Shown one piece after another: positions 1 through 7,477 of a stretch of DNA of 37,572 nt. Where the stretch lies: NCBI GenBank assembly GCA_002897635.1, contig BDTD01000016.1, forward strand, positions 1-37,572, written 5' to 3'. Both the position numbers and the translations under genes were made by a program. The notes below the pieces were generated by a model, which ran no database searches, was not told where the DNA came from, and saw only the letters and a list, made by a program, of their open reading frames with translations. The stretch's first letter is position 1. Every line of letters starts with the position of its first letter. The stretch is from a bacterium BMS3Abin11 (lineage in GTDB: Bacteria; Pseudomonadota; Gammaproteobacteria; BMS3Bbin11).

Positions 1-457
1 CAATTCGGTAGGCGACAATGGTACGGAACAGGTTTTCAAAGGCACTGGTATTGAGGATATTCTCTTCATCAGGCGTCCAGAAAGCAGCACTAATAAGAGG
101 TTCGAACTCAATGCGAGCCATGAAGCGCAGGCCTGCCATGTTGAGATAATCGGGTGCGAAATCGAAATCGATTTCCATCTCCCAGCCACGGGTGTCGACG
201 ATTTTGAATTCCTGTCCAGGTGCATGAAAGACACGTGTGACAACAACGTTTTTTTTCTGAGGTGAGTCTGTAATACACAGCTCACCGAAACGTTCCAGAA
301 TGGCTTTATGCTGGATTTTACTGAGACCAGTGAAACGGTAAGGCCCACCGACAAGGTCAATTAGTATCGATTTCCCCCCCCACGTCTCACCGCCCGGACG
401 GGCAGGGAATAGTTCAGGGTATTCGATAAACTGTTCACCGAAGTTATTGTTGTTCAT
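1..457 (-). CDS. HPr-kinase-like protein, left copy (partial, 3' end outside window)
   Basis: This is the N-terminal part (152 codons) of a protein that runs off the left edge. Its translation begins MNNNNFGEQF and contains LVGGPYRFTGLS, which is nearly the same as FVGGPYRFTGLS in the complete HprK-like protein at 6548-7477. Later blocks also match, such as FWTPDEE against MWTPLND and the FENLFR/FENFFR stretch followed by VAYR. The ATP-binding P-loop expected after this point lies outside the window, so activity cannot be judged. It follows a signal-peptidase-like gene (491-778) by about 33 bases, in the same order as the right-hand module. I infer a paralogous kinase of the same peptide-modification system. 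No strong ribosome binding site is seen before the chosen ATG. Confidence 0.75.
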   Translation of the reverse strand, partial: MNNNNFGEQFIEYPELFPARPGGETWGGKSILIDLVGGPYRFTGLSKIQHKAILERFGELCITDSPQKKNVVVTRVFHAPGQEFKIVDTRGWEMEIDFDFAPDYLNMAGLRFMARIEFEPLISAAFWTPDEENILNTSAFENLFRTIVAYRI

Positions 458-490
458 ATGTGATAGTTAACGCTTTCCTGTTGGAGTGGG

Positions 491-778
491 TTATATTATC
501 TTTCGTCGGATCAGTTTCCCTATCACTTGCGAAGCTGATATTGCCGAATCGGCATTTTCGGCAATATCAGCGCGGGTGACATAATGAAGACCGCCTTTGC
601 GTGGATAGCAACCAATCAGCCGGTGGGCAATTAGCCTGTTATTGTGAGCGCGTTTTATCAGGATATCGCCAGGTAAATATATCCGCTGCCTGCTGACCTG
701 AATAACCGCACCATCATTAATCAGCGGTATCATACAGATACCGCTAATTCGTACCTTAAATGGTGCCTCATCAGCCAA
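491..778 (-). CDS. S26-like peptidase with Cys in place of Ser, left copy
   Basis: This 95-residue protein resembles the signal peptidase/LexA-type fold. It has SGICMIP (Cys15 where the family has its catalytic Ser), PGDIL, AHRLIG (His52) and then Asp71 and Asp77. The spacing Cys-37-His-19-Asp-6-Asp is identical to that in the paralogue at 7478-7906. The His rather than Lys recalls the SipW/ER-type signal peptidases. The only in-frame start before the motif is TTG at 778, because a stop codon lies just upstream, and no ribosome binding site is visible. Compared with the right copy it lacks about eight N-terminal residues and a C-terminal tail, so it may be slightly truncated. Processing of a peptide or protein is inferred, not shown. 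Confidence 0.65.
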   Translation of the reverse strand: MADEAPFKVRISGICMIPLINDGAVIQVSRQRIYLPGDILIKRAHNNRLIAHRLIGCYPRKGGLHYVTRADIAENADSAISASQVIGKLIRRKII

Positions 779-850
779 TAATTACAGGCCTGTATCGATA
801 GTATTAATCACAGAGTATTGAGCTTAAGTATATATTAATTTCAGGAATCA

Positions 851-974
851 TTGGGGGTCAGCCATTGGTTTCTGTATTGATAATTATCGATTAGCGGCTA
901 TAATCAGCTTACGAACGGTATGTTGGTGAACCGTTTTTTTTGAGGTAAGGGTATAAAAAATGACCTGACCCCAA
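851..974. repeat. Short inverted-repeat element with GGGGTCA ends
   Basis: TTGGGGGTCA (851-860) is mirrored by TGACCCCAA (966-974), about 120 bases apart. The ends are followed by near-identical direct copies of ATTGGTTTCTG and AATGGTTTCTG. The same GGGGTC/GACCCC motif recurs at 7922-7947, at the transposase remnant, and at 37432-37437. I infer a small non-autonomous element or solo remnant. Confidence 0.5.
877..904 (+). promoter_or_regulatory. Probable sigma70 promoter of the C25/RiPP-like operon
   Basis: TTGATA (877-882) and a perfect TATAAT (899-904) are separated by 16 bases. They point toward the C25 peptidase gene at 1081, which would give a 5' untranslated region of about 170 bases. 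The promoter lies inside the inverted-repeat element at 851-974. Confidence 0.55.
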
Positions 975-1080
975 TGGTTTCTGAATAAGTAAGAATGTTT
1001 TCTTATTTAGATGGCATTTTGTTATTCTTTGCCCGTTTTACAAGCACGAATGGTGCTACTTTACTGTTTAGGAGCAATTG

Positions 1081-4000
1081 ATGGATCGATGTATTCAATC
1101 ACAAATGAAAGCGCTTGGAATATCGAAAACGATCCGAGTTCTTGGCCTGGTTGTTATGCTGGCCGCTCAACTTGCGCTAGTGAATACGCCTGCCCGTGCG
1201 GCCACCATCGCCCCTGACACGTTTGTAGACGAATATGGTACAGGTGCCAGTTGTTCGCTACGTGAGGCAATTCAGTCGATAAATTCCGGCGCTGATTTCG
1301 ACGGGTGTACTGCGACTGGTGTCTATGGCACTTCCGACACGATTAATCTGGCCACGGGCACCTATCTTTTAAGCCTGGCGTCTACGGGAGCCGGGAATAA
1401 CGGCGGTGACCTTGATATAACCACAAACGTGACGCTGAACGGGTTTGGTGGGAACCTGAGTGGCACGATAATCGATGCCCAGAATTTGTTCCGGGTCATC
1501 GAGGTCAATAATGGTCCAAAAAATGTGATATTCAATGACATCGTGTTTACCCGTGGATTAGGAAATAACACGAACTATAGGGGTGCTGGAATCAATGTGC
1601 GGAATGCTACGCTGACTATTAACAGATCCCGGATCTCGGAAAATGTGAATTCAGGGAGCCAAGGTGCAGGTGGCATCGGTGTTAGTGGTGGAAGTGGTAA
1701 CCTGACTGTCAATGATAGTTTGATCTTTGGTAATACCAATGCTTCTACTATCGTCGGTGCTGGTATAGACGTAAATGGAGGTACTCTTTCAATCACAAAC
1801 AGCACATTCAGCGGCAATATTGGTACTGGCCCTGATCTGTATACCTACAGTTATGGTTCAGGTTCTGCGACTATTGCGCACGTCACGATGACAGATACTA
1901 TAAATACTGCCAATAATTTTGATGGGAATTATGCCGCTGTATTTTTAAACAGCATCCTCAACGACGGTTGCACCAGGGAAGTTACAGACAATGGGTACAA
2001 CCGGTTTGCAGGCACTGCGTGTGTTGGTACGCTAGCCGCCACAAGTCAGGAAAATATCACACCCGTAGTATTCCCCGCACTGGCATTGAACGGCGGTACT
2101 ACCGGGAACCACGCCATCGACAATACTACAACGCTGTTATACGACCAGATCCCGTCTGGCAGCAATGGCTGCGGTACTACCTACACTAAAGACCAGCGTG
2201 GTGCTACCCGGCCAGACACAGTAAACAATAGCAACTGTGACATCGGCGCATTCGAATACGATCCCACCTTTACCCAGGCAGTGATCACCGCCTTTCGCGC
2301 ATTGACGACATCGGGTGGTACGGTATTGGAGTGGGAAACGGGCAGCGAAGTCGGCACGGCCGGCTTTTACGTCAAACGGCGTGACAGGACGAAGAAACGT
2401 TTCGTTCGCGTCAACGACGAGCTGGTGCCGTCGGTGGGTGTCCCGCAGGGCGGTACTTACCGGATAATCGACCCAAAGGCTGTGTCGGGCGAGAGCTATC
2501 GCTACAAGCTGGTTGAACTGGAGTACAGCGGCAAGAAGAACCGCTATGGACCCTACGAGGTAACGGTAGACGGTGAGGGTTATGGTCGTGAAGATCCTGA
2601 GGGTGAAAAACCTCCTGTACCGGTGGGCGTTACCTCAAGCGCATTGGAACACCGACCCTCAAAAGCAAAACGCAAGCATTCACACGCCAACCATGAAGCC
2701 CGCAAGGCGGCACGTAAAGCGAAGCGTAAAAAGCATAAAGGCTCTGCCCTGAAGCTGGGCGTCCAGGAAGCCGGCCTGTATTTTGTCAGTACTGCCGAAA
2801 TGGCCACCGCATTTGGTGTCCCGGAGGCCCGCGTGCAACGTCAATTACGCCGCGGCCGTTTGAAGCTTAAGAACCGGGGTGAAACGGTTGCCTGGCATGC
2901 CGCAGAAGACATTAGCGGTCTGTATTTCTATGGTGAAGCCATCGACAGTCCGTTCACACGGGACAACGTGTACTGGATCAAGAGGGGCAAGGGCCTGATG
3001 ATGGCCGAAGCCGATGGAGGTGCCCCTGCGCCAGTATCGGGTCAGTCGTTCCTCGACGAGGCAGTGTTCGAGGAGGATCGAATCCCTGCGACAGCGATCA
3101 CATCGGATCCTGACAGCGATTACTGGTACTGGAAACGAATCCTGGCCGGCCTGGCAGGATGGGAGACGGCAAGTTTTGACCTGCCAGTAAAGGGGGTTGC
3201 GGACAGCAATGCAACACTGACCATTCATCTCAAGGGTGCCGGTCTGGCGGGATTTGGTAAGTCCTTTGAAGTCGAAGTCGCGCTCAACGGTATCGTGGTT
3301 GGTGGTGAGAGTTGGTCGGGTACGGAGCCAGTAGCACTGGAGATCCCGGTAACCTTACAGGCGGGCAATAACCAGGTGGTAGTGACTGGCCTGAACAAGG
3401 CGGGCGCAGACCCTGCCTATATCCTTGTTGATAGCATCGATGTACGCTACCAACGTCAATACGAAGCGGTTGCTGGTGAGTTGACCCTGCGCGGGGATGG
3501 CAATGATGTAGTAACAGTATCTGGTGTAGACGGGATACTGCCCCGTGTGCTGGACATCAGCGTGCCGAAAACGCCGGTCTGGCTGAGGAACATCACTGCT
3601 GACAGTACGACGACGAGTTTTGTGCCCGGGGCTCCGGAACGTACTTACCTTGTGGCTGATAGCAGCGCAGTAAAGACACCGGCATGGCTAGTAGCTGATG
3701 TAGCCACCAGGTACCGAAAACGGGGTGTCAAAGCCGAGTATCTGGTGATCGCACCTACTGAATGGACAGAGGCAGCCCAGGCGCTGGCCGATCTGCGTAC
3801 TGGCAGTGGACTTAGCACGGCAGTCGTCGCGCTGGAAGATATCTACGACGAAATGTCGGATGGAATTGCGACGCCACATGCGATCAAGGATTTCCTTGCG
3901 CGGATGTACCGTAAAGGCCACGGTCGGTTGAAGTATGTCGTGCTACTGGGTGAAGGCAGTATGGATTATCGTGACCTGCTGGGGAATGGAGACAGTATTG

Positions 4001-4971
4001 TACCACCCTGGATGGCAGGGACGCCGAGCGGGCTGTTTGCATCGGACCTGGGTTATGGGGACGTGAAAGGCACAGTAGCTCCGGAGATCGTAGTGTCGCG
4101 AATACCAGTGGAATCGGAGCAGGAAATTGCCGATTATGTAGCGAAGCTGGTTGCGCATGAGGGATCTGGGCTGGACAAGGTCGTTGTACTCGCCGATGTA
4201 GCGGACATCGCGGGTAATTTCCCTGCGGATGCTGAGGCCATTGCGACGATGTTGCCGTCTGGGGTACCTGTGGATCGTATCTACGTTCAGGATGCACCGC
4301 CGTACTCGTCACCCTATTACTCTTTTGCGGATGCACGCACACGGTTGCATGCGGCGTTTTCCGAGGGGGTGGGTTTGATCAACTATAGCGGCCATGCAGG
4401 CATACGGGTTATGGGATCTACCGGCCTGTTGCGTGATTCAGATATCGCGGGACTGGGCAACGCCGGGCAGTATCCAGTGCTGCTGGCACTGACCTGTGTG
4501 CTGAACCGTTTTGACCTTGCGGGCTTCGACTCACTGGGTGAGCAACTTGTGCTGAGTCCTGTGGCGGGTGCAGTGGCTGTGCTGGCCCCATCGGGATTGT
4601 CGATCGACAGTGCCGCACAGCTTTTAAACCAGGCGCTGATGCGGGCTATTTATGGCCATGGCGATGCCATACTTGGTGATGTTATTCTGCGTGCGCTTGA
4701 TGAGTATGTTGACAGTGGCCAGACCCCCTACATGGCAGCTATCTACAACCTGCTTGGTGATCCGTATGTAAGGCTGAATATTACACAGACAGACCCGACT
4801 TTAAAATCGGCTGACGCTTCGTCAGACCGTAAAAGATCACGAAAGAGGGAACGAAAAAGAGCTCGTCAGAACAGACTGAAAAACCATCATCAGAATAGAA
4901 TCGAACGGCAACGCCAGAATAGAGTCGAAAGCCGACGTGAGAGCGGAATAAGGGTTCTGCCAGATGACTGA
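1081..4971 (+). CDS. Secreted C25 (gingipain-like) cysteine peptidase with N-terminal beta-helix
   Basis: This protein of 1296 residues starts with a signal peptide (hydrophobic LGLVVMLAAQLAL, then a likely cut after ARA). Residues about 58-395 form a CSLREA-type parallel beta-helix: CSLREAI at the start and a closing DQRG...RP...CDIGAFE motif. An Fn3-like module follows (about 400-500), then a Lys/Arg/His-rich linker (about 523-553). The C25 domain covers about 886-1232. Its likely catalytic His1105 is in NYSGHAG and its Cys1139 in LTCVLNRFD, a spacing like that of gingipains. The end is an Arg-rich tail with QNR repeats. ATG 1081 is preferred over TTG 1078 because TTAGGAGC lies seven bases upstream. 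The stop overlaps the start of the small peptide gene. I infer a role as exported maturation protease or as target of the downstream modification genes. Confidence 0.85.
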   Translation: MDRCIQSQMKALGISKTIRVLGLVVMLAAQLALVNTPARAATIAPDTFVDEYGTGASCSLREAIQSINSGADFDGCTATGVYGTSDTINLATGTYLLSLASTGAGNNGGDLDITTNVTLNGFGGNLSGTIIDAQNLFRVIEVNNGPKNVIFNDIVFTRGLGNNTNYRGAGINVRNATLTINRSRISENVNSGSQGAGGIGVSGGSGNLTVNDSLIFGNTNASTIVGAGIDVNGGTLSITNSTFSGNIGTGPDLYTYSYGSGSATIAHVTMTDTINTANNFDGNYAAVFLNSILNDGCTREVTDNGYNRFAGTACVGTLAATSQENITPVVFPALALNGGTTGNHAIDNTTTLLYDQIPSGSNGCGTTYTKDQRGATRPDTVNNSNCDIGAFEYDPTFTQAVITAFRALTTSGGTVLEWETGSEVGTAGFYVKRRDRTKKRFVRVNDELVPSVGVPQGGTYRIIDPKAVSGESYRYKLVELEYSGKKNRYGPYEVTVDGEGYGREDPEGEKPPVPVGVTSSALEHRPSKAKRKHSHANHEARKAARKAKRKKHKGSALKLGVQEAGLYFVSTAEMATAFGVPEARVQRQLRRGRLKLKNRGETVAWHAAEDISGLYFYGEAIDSPFTRDNVYWIKRGKGLMMAEADGGAPAPVSGQSFLDEAVFEEDRIPATAITSDPDSDYWYWKRILAGLAGWETASFDLPVKGVADSNATLTIHLKGAGLAGFGKSFEVEVALNGIVVGGESWSGTEPVALEIPVTLQAGNNQVVVTGLNKAGADPAYILVDSIDVRYQRQYEAVAGELTLRGDGNDVVTVSGVDGILPRVLDISVPKTPVWLRNITADSTTTSFVPGAPERTYLVADSSAVKTPAWLVADVATRYRKRGVKAEYLVIAPTEWTEAAQALADLRTGSGLSTAVVALEDIYDEMSDGIATPHAIKDFLARMYRKGHGRLKYVVLLGEGSMDYRDLLGNGDSIVPPWMAGTPSGLFASDLGYGDVKGTVAPEIVVSRIPVESEQEIADYVAKLVAHEGSGLDKVVVLADVADIAGNFPADAEAIATMLPSGVPVDRIYVQDAPPYSSPYYSFADARTRLHAAFSEGVGLINYSGHAGIRVMGSTGLLRDSDIAGLGNAGQYPVLLALTCVLNRFDLAGFDSLGEQLVLSPVAGAVAVLAPSGLSIDSAAQLLNQALMRAIYGHGDAILGDVILRALDEYVDSGQTPYMAAIYNLLGDPYVRLNITQTDPTLKSADASSDRKRSRKRERKRARQNRLKNHHQNRIERQRQNRVESRRESGIRVLPDD

Positions 4972-5161
4972 TCAGGATGTTCAGAATAGGAAACCGTATA
5001 CAGGCACTTCATTGGCAGGTATCGAGGGGCGGCGTCTGCCCTATATATCACCAAAAATCCTGTCACGGGAAAAGCTTGAATCTATTGCTGGACTCTGCAC
5101 CAAGTCGACGGCAGGGGTTTTTACATGTGATCCAGTCAATGGTGGTGTAGTCAGCTCATGA
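4964..5161 (+). CDS. Candidate RiPP precursor peptide
   Basis: This 65-residue peptide sits between the C25 gene and the PqqD-like gene, overlapping both (its ATG lies in the C25 stop region; its stop overlaps the next ATG). An AGGG ribosome binding site lies nine bases upstream. The middle part, RLPYISPKI then SREKLESIAG, looks like the Tyr/Pro/Ile...Glu-x-Leu-Glu leader motif of peptides paired with PqqD domains and radical SAM enzymes. The C-terminal core carries Cys45 and Cys55, a GVFTCDPVNGG stretch and a terminal Ser-Ser. No signal peptide or membrane segment is visible. I know no exact homologue. The precursor role is inferred from size, motif and position, and the modification is unknown. 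Confidence 0.65.
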   Translation: MTDQDVQNRKPYTGTSLAGIEGRRLPYISPKILSREKLESIAGLCTKSTAGVFTCDPVNGGVVSS

Positions 5162-5487
5162 GAATGTCGAAAGAAGCTGAAAAAGATGCCGATGTGCACA
5201 GCAGGCAATTGTCTGCTATTAGATTGGGCCTACATATCCGTTGGCGCAAGGTTGGCGATGAAGGTGTTGTACTGAATCAGGACAAAGGTGAAGTACTGGT
5301 TCTAAACGCGCTGGGTACTCACATCATTGAGTTGCTTGGTCAGGGACTGAATACTGGTCAACTCAATGATGCCTTGCTCCCCGAATATGATATCGACCGA
5401 TCCACGCTGGAAGCGGATATTGAGTGTTTCCTGCACGAACTGGTTGAGACTGGCGTAGCAAATATCCCTTGGCGGGGGGGGGTGTGA
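5158..5487 (+). CDS. PqqD-family peptide-binding (RRE) protein
   Basis: This 109-residue protein matches the PqqD fold. After a charged N-terminal extension it has a beta-rich stretch with GVVLNQDKGEVLVLNALGTHI (about 36-56), then helices with LEADIECFLHELVETGV (about 84-100). PqqD domains bind the leader of a precursor peptide and present it to a radical SAM enzyme; a candidate precursor and such an enzyme are the immediate neighbours. Its start overlaps the precursor stop (ATGA), and its TGA directly abuts the ATG of the radical SAM gene in the same frame. A run of nine G (5474-5482) lies in the last codons. Classification is confident; the peptide partner is inferred. Confidence 0.85.
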   Translation: MRMSKEAEKDADVHSRQLSAIRLGLHIRWRKVGDEGVVLNQDKGEVLVLNALGTHIIELLGQGLNTGQLNDALLPEYDIDRSTLEADIECFLHELVETGVANIPWRGGV

Positions 5488-6534
5488 ATGCACTACGGTG
5501 ACCTGGTAGAGCGTCTTTATCGTGAGAACAAGCTGTTCTCTGTTCTGTTGGAATTGACCTACCGCTGCAACCTCGACTGTTTCATTTGCTACAACGATCG
5601 TGAGCGAGCAGGCAAACCCTTATCTCTTGATCAGTACTATCAACTCCTGCAGGATCTTAATGAAATGCAGGTGATGAATATCACTTTGTCCGGTGGCGAG
5701 CCGCTGGCACACCCGGATTTCTGGAAGATCGGTGCACGCGGGCGAGCACGGGGCTTTGTCATGCGCATCAAGTCGAACGGTCATGCATTGAGACCAGAGG
5801 TGATCCAGCGCCTGCAGAAAGAAATTGACCCGTATAGTGTAGAAATCAGCCTGCACGGTGCGACGGCAGAAACTCATGACCGGCAGACAAGGAGTCCTGG
5901 CAGCTTTATGCAACTGAGACAAAACCTGCTGCACATGAAAAAAGCAGGGTTGAGAGTTCAGCTCAACTGTCCATTGACTCGCTGGGCTGAGCCAGAGGTC
6001 GAGATGATATACGAGATAGCCGATGAACTGGGTTATCCCCTGATCTTCGATTCACATATCACGCCCCGTGACAATGGTGACAAAGAACCCCAGTCGATTG
6101 CTCCGACCGATGAAGGTCTGCGAAAGCTGTTTCATCTTCAGAAAATACGTGGTGCACTTGTCGAACCGGTTTGCGGGAATGATCAGTCGAATACCCAGAC
6201 GGCTGAACGAAAGCACTGCGGAACAGGCTCGATGACACTGGCTATTGACCCATACGGCACTGTCTACCCCTGTGTGGCCTTACGACGCCCGGCAGGATCA
6301 CTTCATGAACATTCCGTAACTGAAATCTGGGATGAATCTATTGCCCTGAAAGGTATTCGAAAACTGGCTATTGAAGCGGCAAGTAATGTGGCATCGTTGG
6401 GACCGTACACAGCGATGGGAGGGTTTTGCCCTGGTCTGTCGGATATGCTCTGTGGCGACCCGGCTACCGTGCATCCTGGCGTCATCCACGTTGGGCAACT
6501 GAAGAGGGATTGCCTGAAAGACGATAGTATCTAG
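5488..6534 (+). CDS. Radical SAM/SPASM peptide-modifying enzyme
   Basis: This 348-residue protein has the radical SAM motif C27-N-L-D-C31-F-I-C34 for the 4Fe-4S cluster and the SAM-binding LSGGEPL (residues 68-74). The C-terminal half has six further cysteines (229, 244, 262, 314, 322, 342) with the SPASM-like pattern HCGTGSMT, YPCVALRR, TEIW, FCPG and LCGD, which should bind auxiliary clusters. SPASM enzymes next to PqqD proteins usually install thioether or carbon-carbon links in ribosomal peptides. Here the peptide at 4964-5161 has two cysteines that could serve. The gene starts directly after the PqqD stop, so the two are translationally coupled. It ends 13 bases before the convergent kinase gene. 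The exact reaction cannot be read from the sequence. Confidence 0.88.
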   Translation: MHYGDLVERLYRENKLFSVLLELTYRCNLDCFICYNDRERAGKPLSLDQYYQLLQDLNEMQVMNITLSGGEPLAHPDFWKIGARGRARGFVMRIKSNGHALRPEVIQRLQKEIDPYSVEISLHGATAETHDRQTRSPGSFMQLRQNLLHMKKAGLRVQLNCPLTRWAEPEVEMIYEIADELGYPLIFDSHITPRDNGDKEPQSIAPTDEGLRKLFHLQKIRGALVEPVCGNDQSNTQTAERKHCGTGSMTLAIDPYGTVYPCVALRRPAGSLHEHSVTEIWDESIALKGIRKLAIEAASNVASLGPYTAMGGFCPGLSDMLCGDPATVHPGVIHVGQLKRDCLKDDSI

Positions 6535-6547
6535 TTTTCCGGTAGCC

Positions 6548-7477
6548 TTACACTGGTGAAGTTAATAGTTCAGTAAATCGTCCATCCTGGCTAAAATGAA
6601 GTAAGGTACGGTGACAATGATTAAGAACTGAAAGATGATTGTCCATCAGTCTGTCCAGCCGTATGGGGTCCTGGTTAACGAAGGGTGAATTTGCGATGAG
6701 CAAAGCCAGCAGGTTCCCCTTGTTGATTGGTGCTATAGAATTTTTCTCATCCTTTACGATCCGGCATATGAGCCCCAGGGGGTATCGGTTCCCTCGGCTG
6801 GAGCCGCTACGGAAGGTGCCGGTAAACGGAACCTTCTCGACAAATATGCCATCGTCTGCTGGAAGCAAGGCATTCAGGTCATCGCTGAGTATCGGAAAAC
6901 CCTGCAGATTGCACAGCGATGCTATTGTGGACTTTCCCGCACCCGAATGTCCCACGAACACCCACGCCTGATTCTCATGCCCAACGACGCCGGCACTATG
7001 TAGTAATACTCCACCCAGTTCCAGCAGGCGGTAGGCAACGAGATTTCGAAAGAAATTCTCAAAGACGATACCCGGAAACCAGTGATGATCATTGAGTGGT
7101 GTCCACATGGAAGCAGAGATGCTACCTGAAAGGTTCAAGTGTGCGGCAAAGTAAATCCCTGCGACCTGAACTGATTTTTGCTGGTATTCGTAATCCATCG
7201 ATTCATAGACCCCGCCGCCTGTTTTACCGTGGAGGCTAAATTTCTCTTCATCTATACGACCAATACGAGAATCTACGAAGGGTTTATCACCATGATAGGA
7301 AGTTATACAGCAATCACTAAAATGTGATTGCAACGCTACAGCCTGTGATCGACTTAAACCAGTAAAGCGATAAGGTCCCCCGACAAAGTCGATGATGATT
7401 GTGTCGTCACCCCATAGGACAATATTGTCTGGATCCGGAAAATTGTCCGGATCCTTCAGAAAGGGTTCGTGACTCAT
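6548..7477 (-). CDS. HPr-kinase-like P-loop protein, right copy
   Basis: This 309-residue protein has LLHSAGVVG followed by a Walker A motif GHSGAGKS (176-183) and LSDDLNALL (197-205), the arrangement of the HprK/PEPCK-type kinase core. The N-terminal 150 residues (FVGGPYRFTGLS and so on) match the partial protein at 1-457 but not classical HPr kinase. No PTS genes are nearby, so carbon regulation is unlikely. HprK-like proteins occur in peptide-maturation clusters, and one (in the paeninodin lasso cluster) phosphorylates a C-terminal Ser of the precursor. The gene begins right after the stop of the peptidase-like gene (TAG then ATG) and is convergent with the radical SAM gene. Peptide kinase activity is an inference. 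Confidence 0.75.
   Translation of the reverse strand: MSHEPFLKDPDNFPDPDNIVLWGDDTIIIDFVGGPYRFTGLSRSQAVALQSHFSDCCITSYHGDKPFVDSRIGRIDEEKFSLHGKTGGGVYESMDYEYQQKSVQVAGIYFAAHLNLSGSISASMWTPLNDHHWFPGIVFENFFRNLVAYRLLELGGVLLHSAGVVGHENQAWVFVGHSGAGKSTIASLCNLQGFPILSDDLNALLPADDGIFVEKVPFTGTFRSGSSRGNRYPLGLICRIVKDEKNSIAPINKGNLLALLIANSPFVNQDPIRLDRLMDNHLSVLNHCHRTLLHFSQDGRFTELLTSPV

Larger units (their letters stand above)
779..1080. other. Intergenic region upstream of the C25/RiPP-like operon
   Basis: This 302-base gap separates the left kinase/peptidase module from the divergent C25 operon. It contains the short palindrome ACAGGCCTGT at about 785-794, a small inverted-repeat element (851-974), a sigma70-like promoter inside that element (877-904), and a ribosome binding site TTAGGAGC just before the ATG at 1081. 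The short reading frame that starts at 1011 looks like a chance product. Confidence 0.6.

Noticed and set aside
3884-4342. 152-residue frame antisense to the C25 gene
   Set aside because: It lies wholly inside the catalytic domain coding region, has no family resemblance and is explained by codon bias of the sense strand.
6548-7477. Classical HPr(Ser) kinase of the PTS
   Set aside because: The N-terminal half does not match HprK, no ptsH or other PTS gene is near, and the neighbours are peptide-modification genes.
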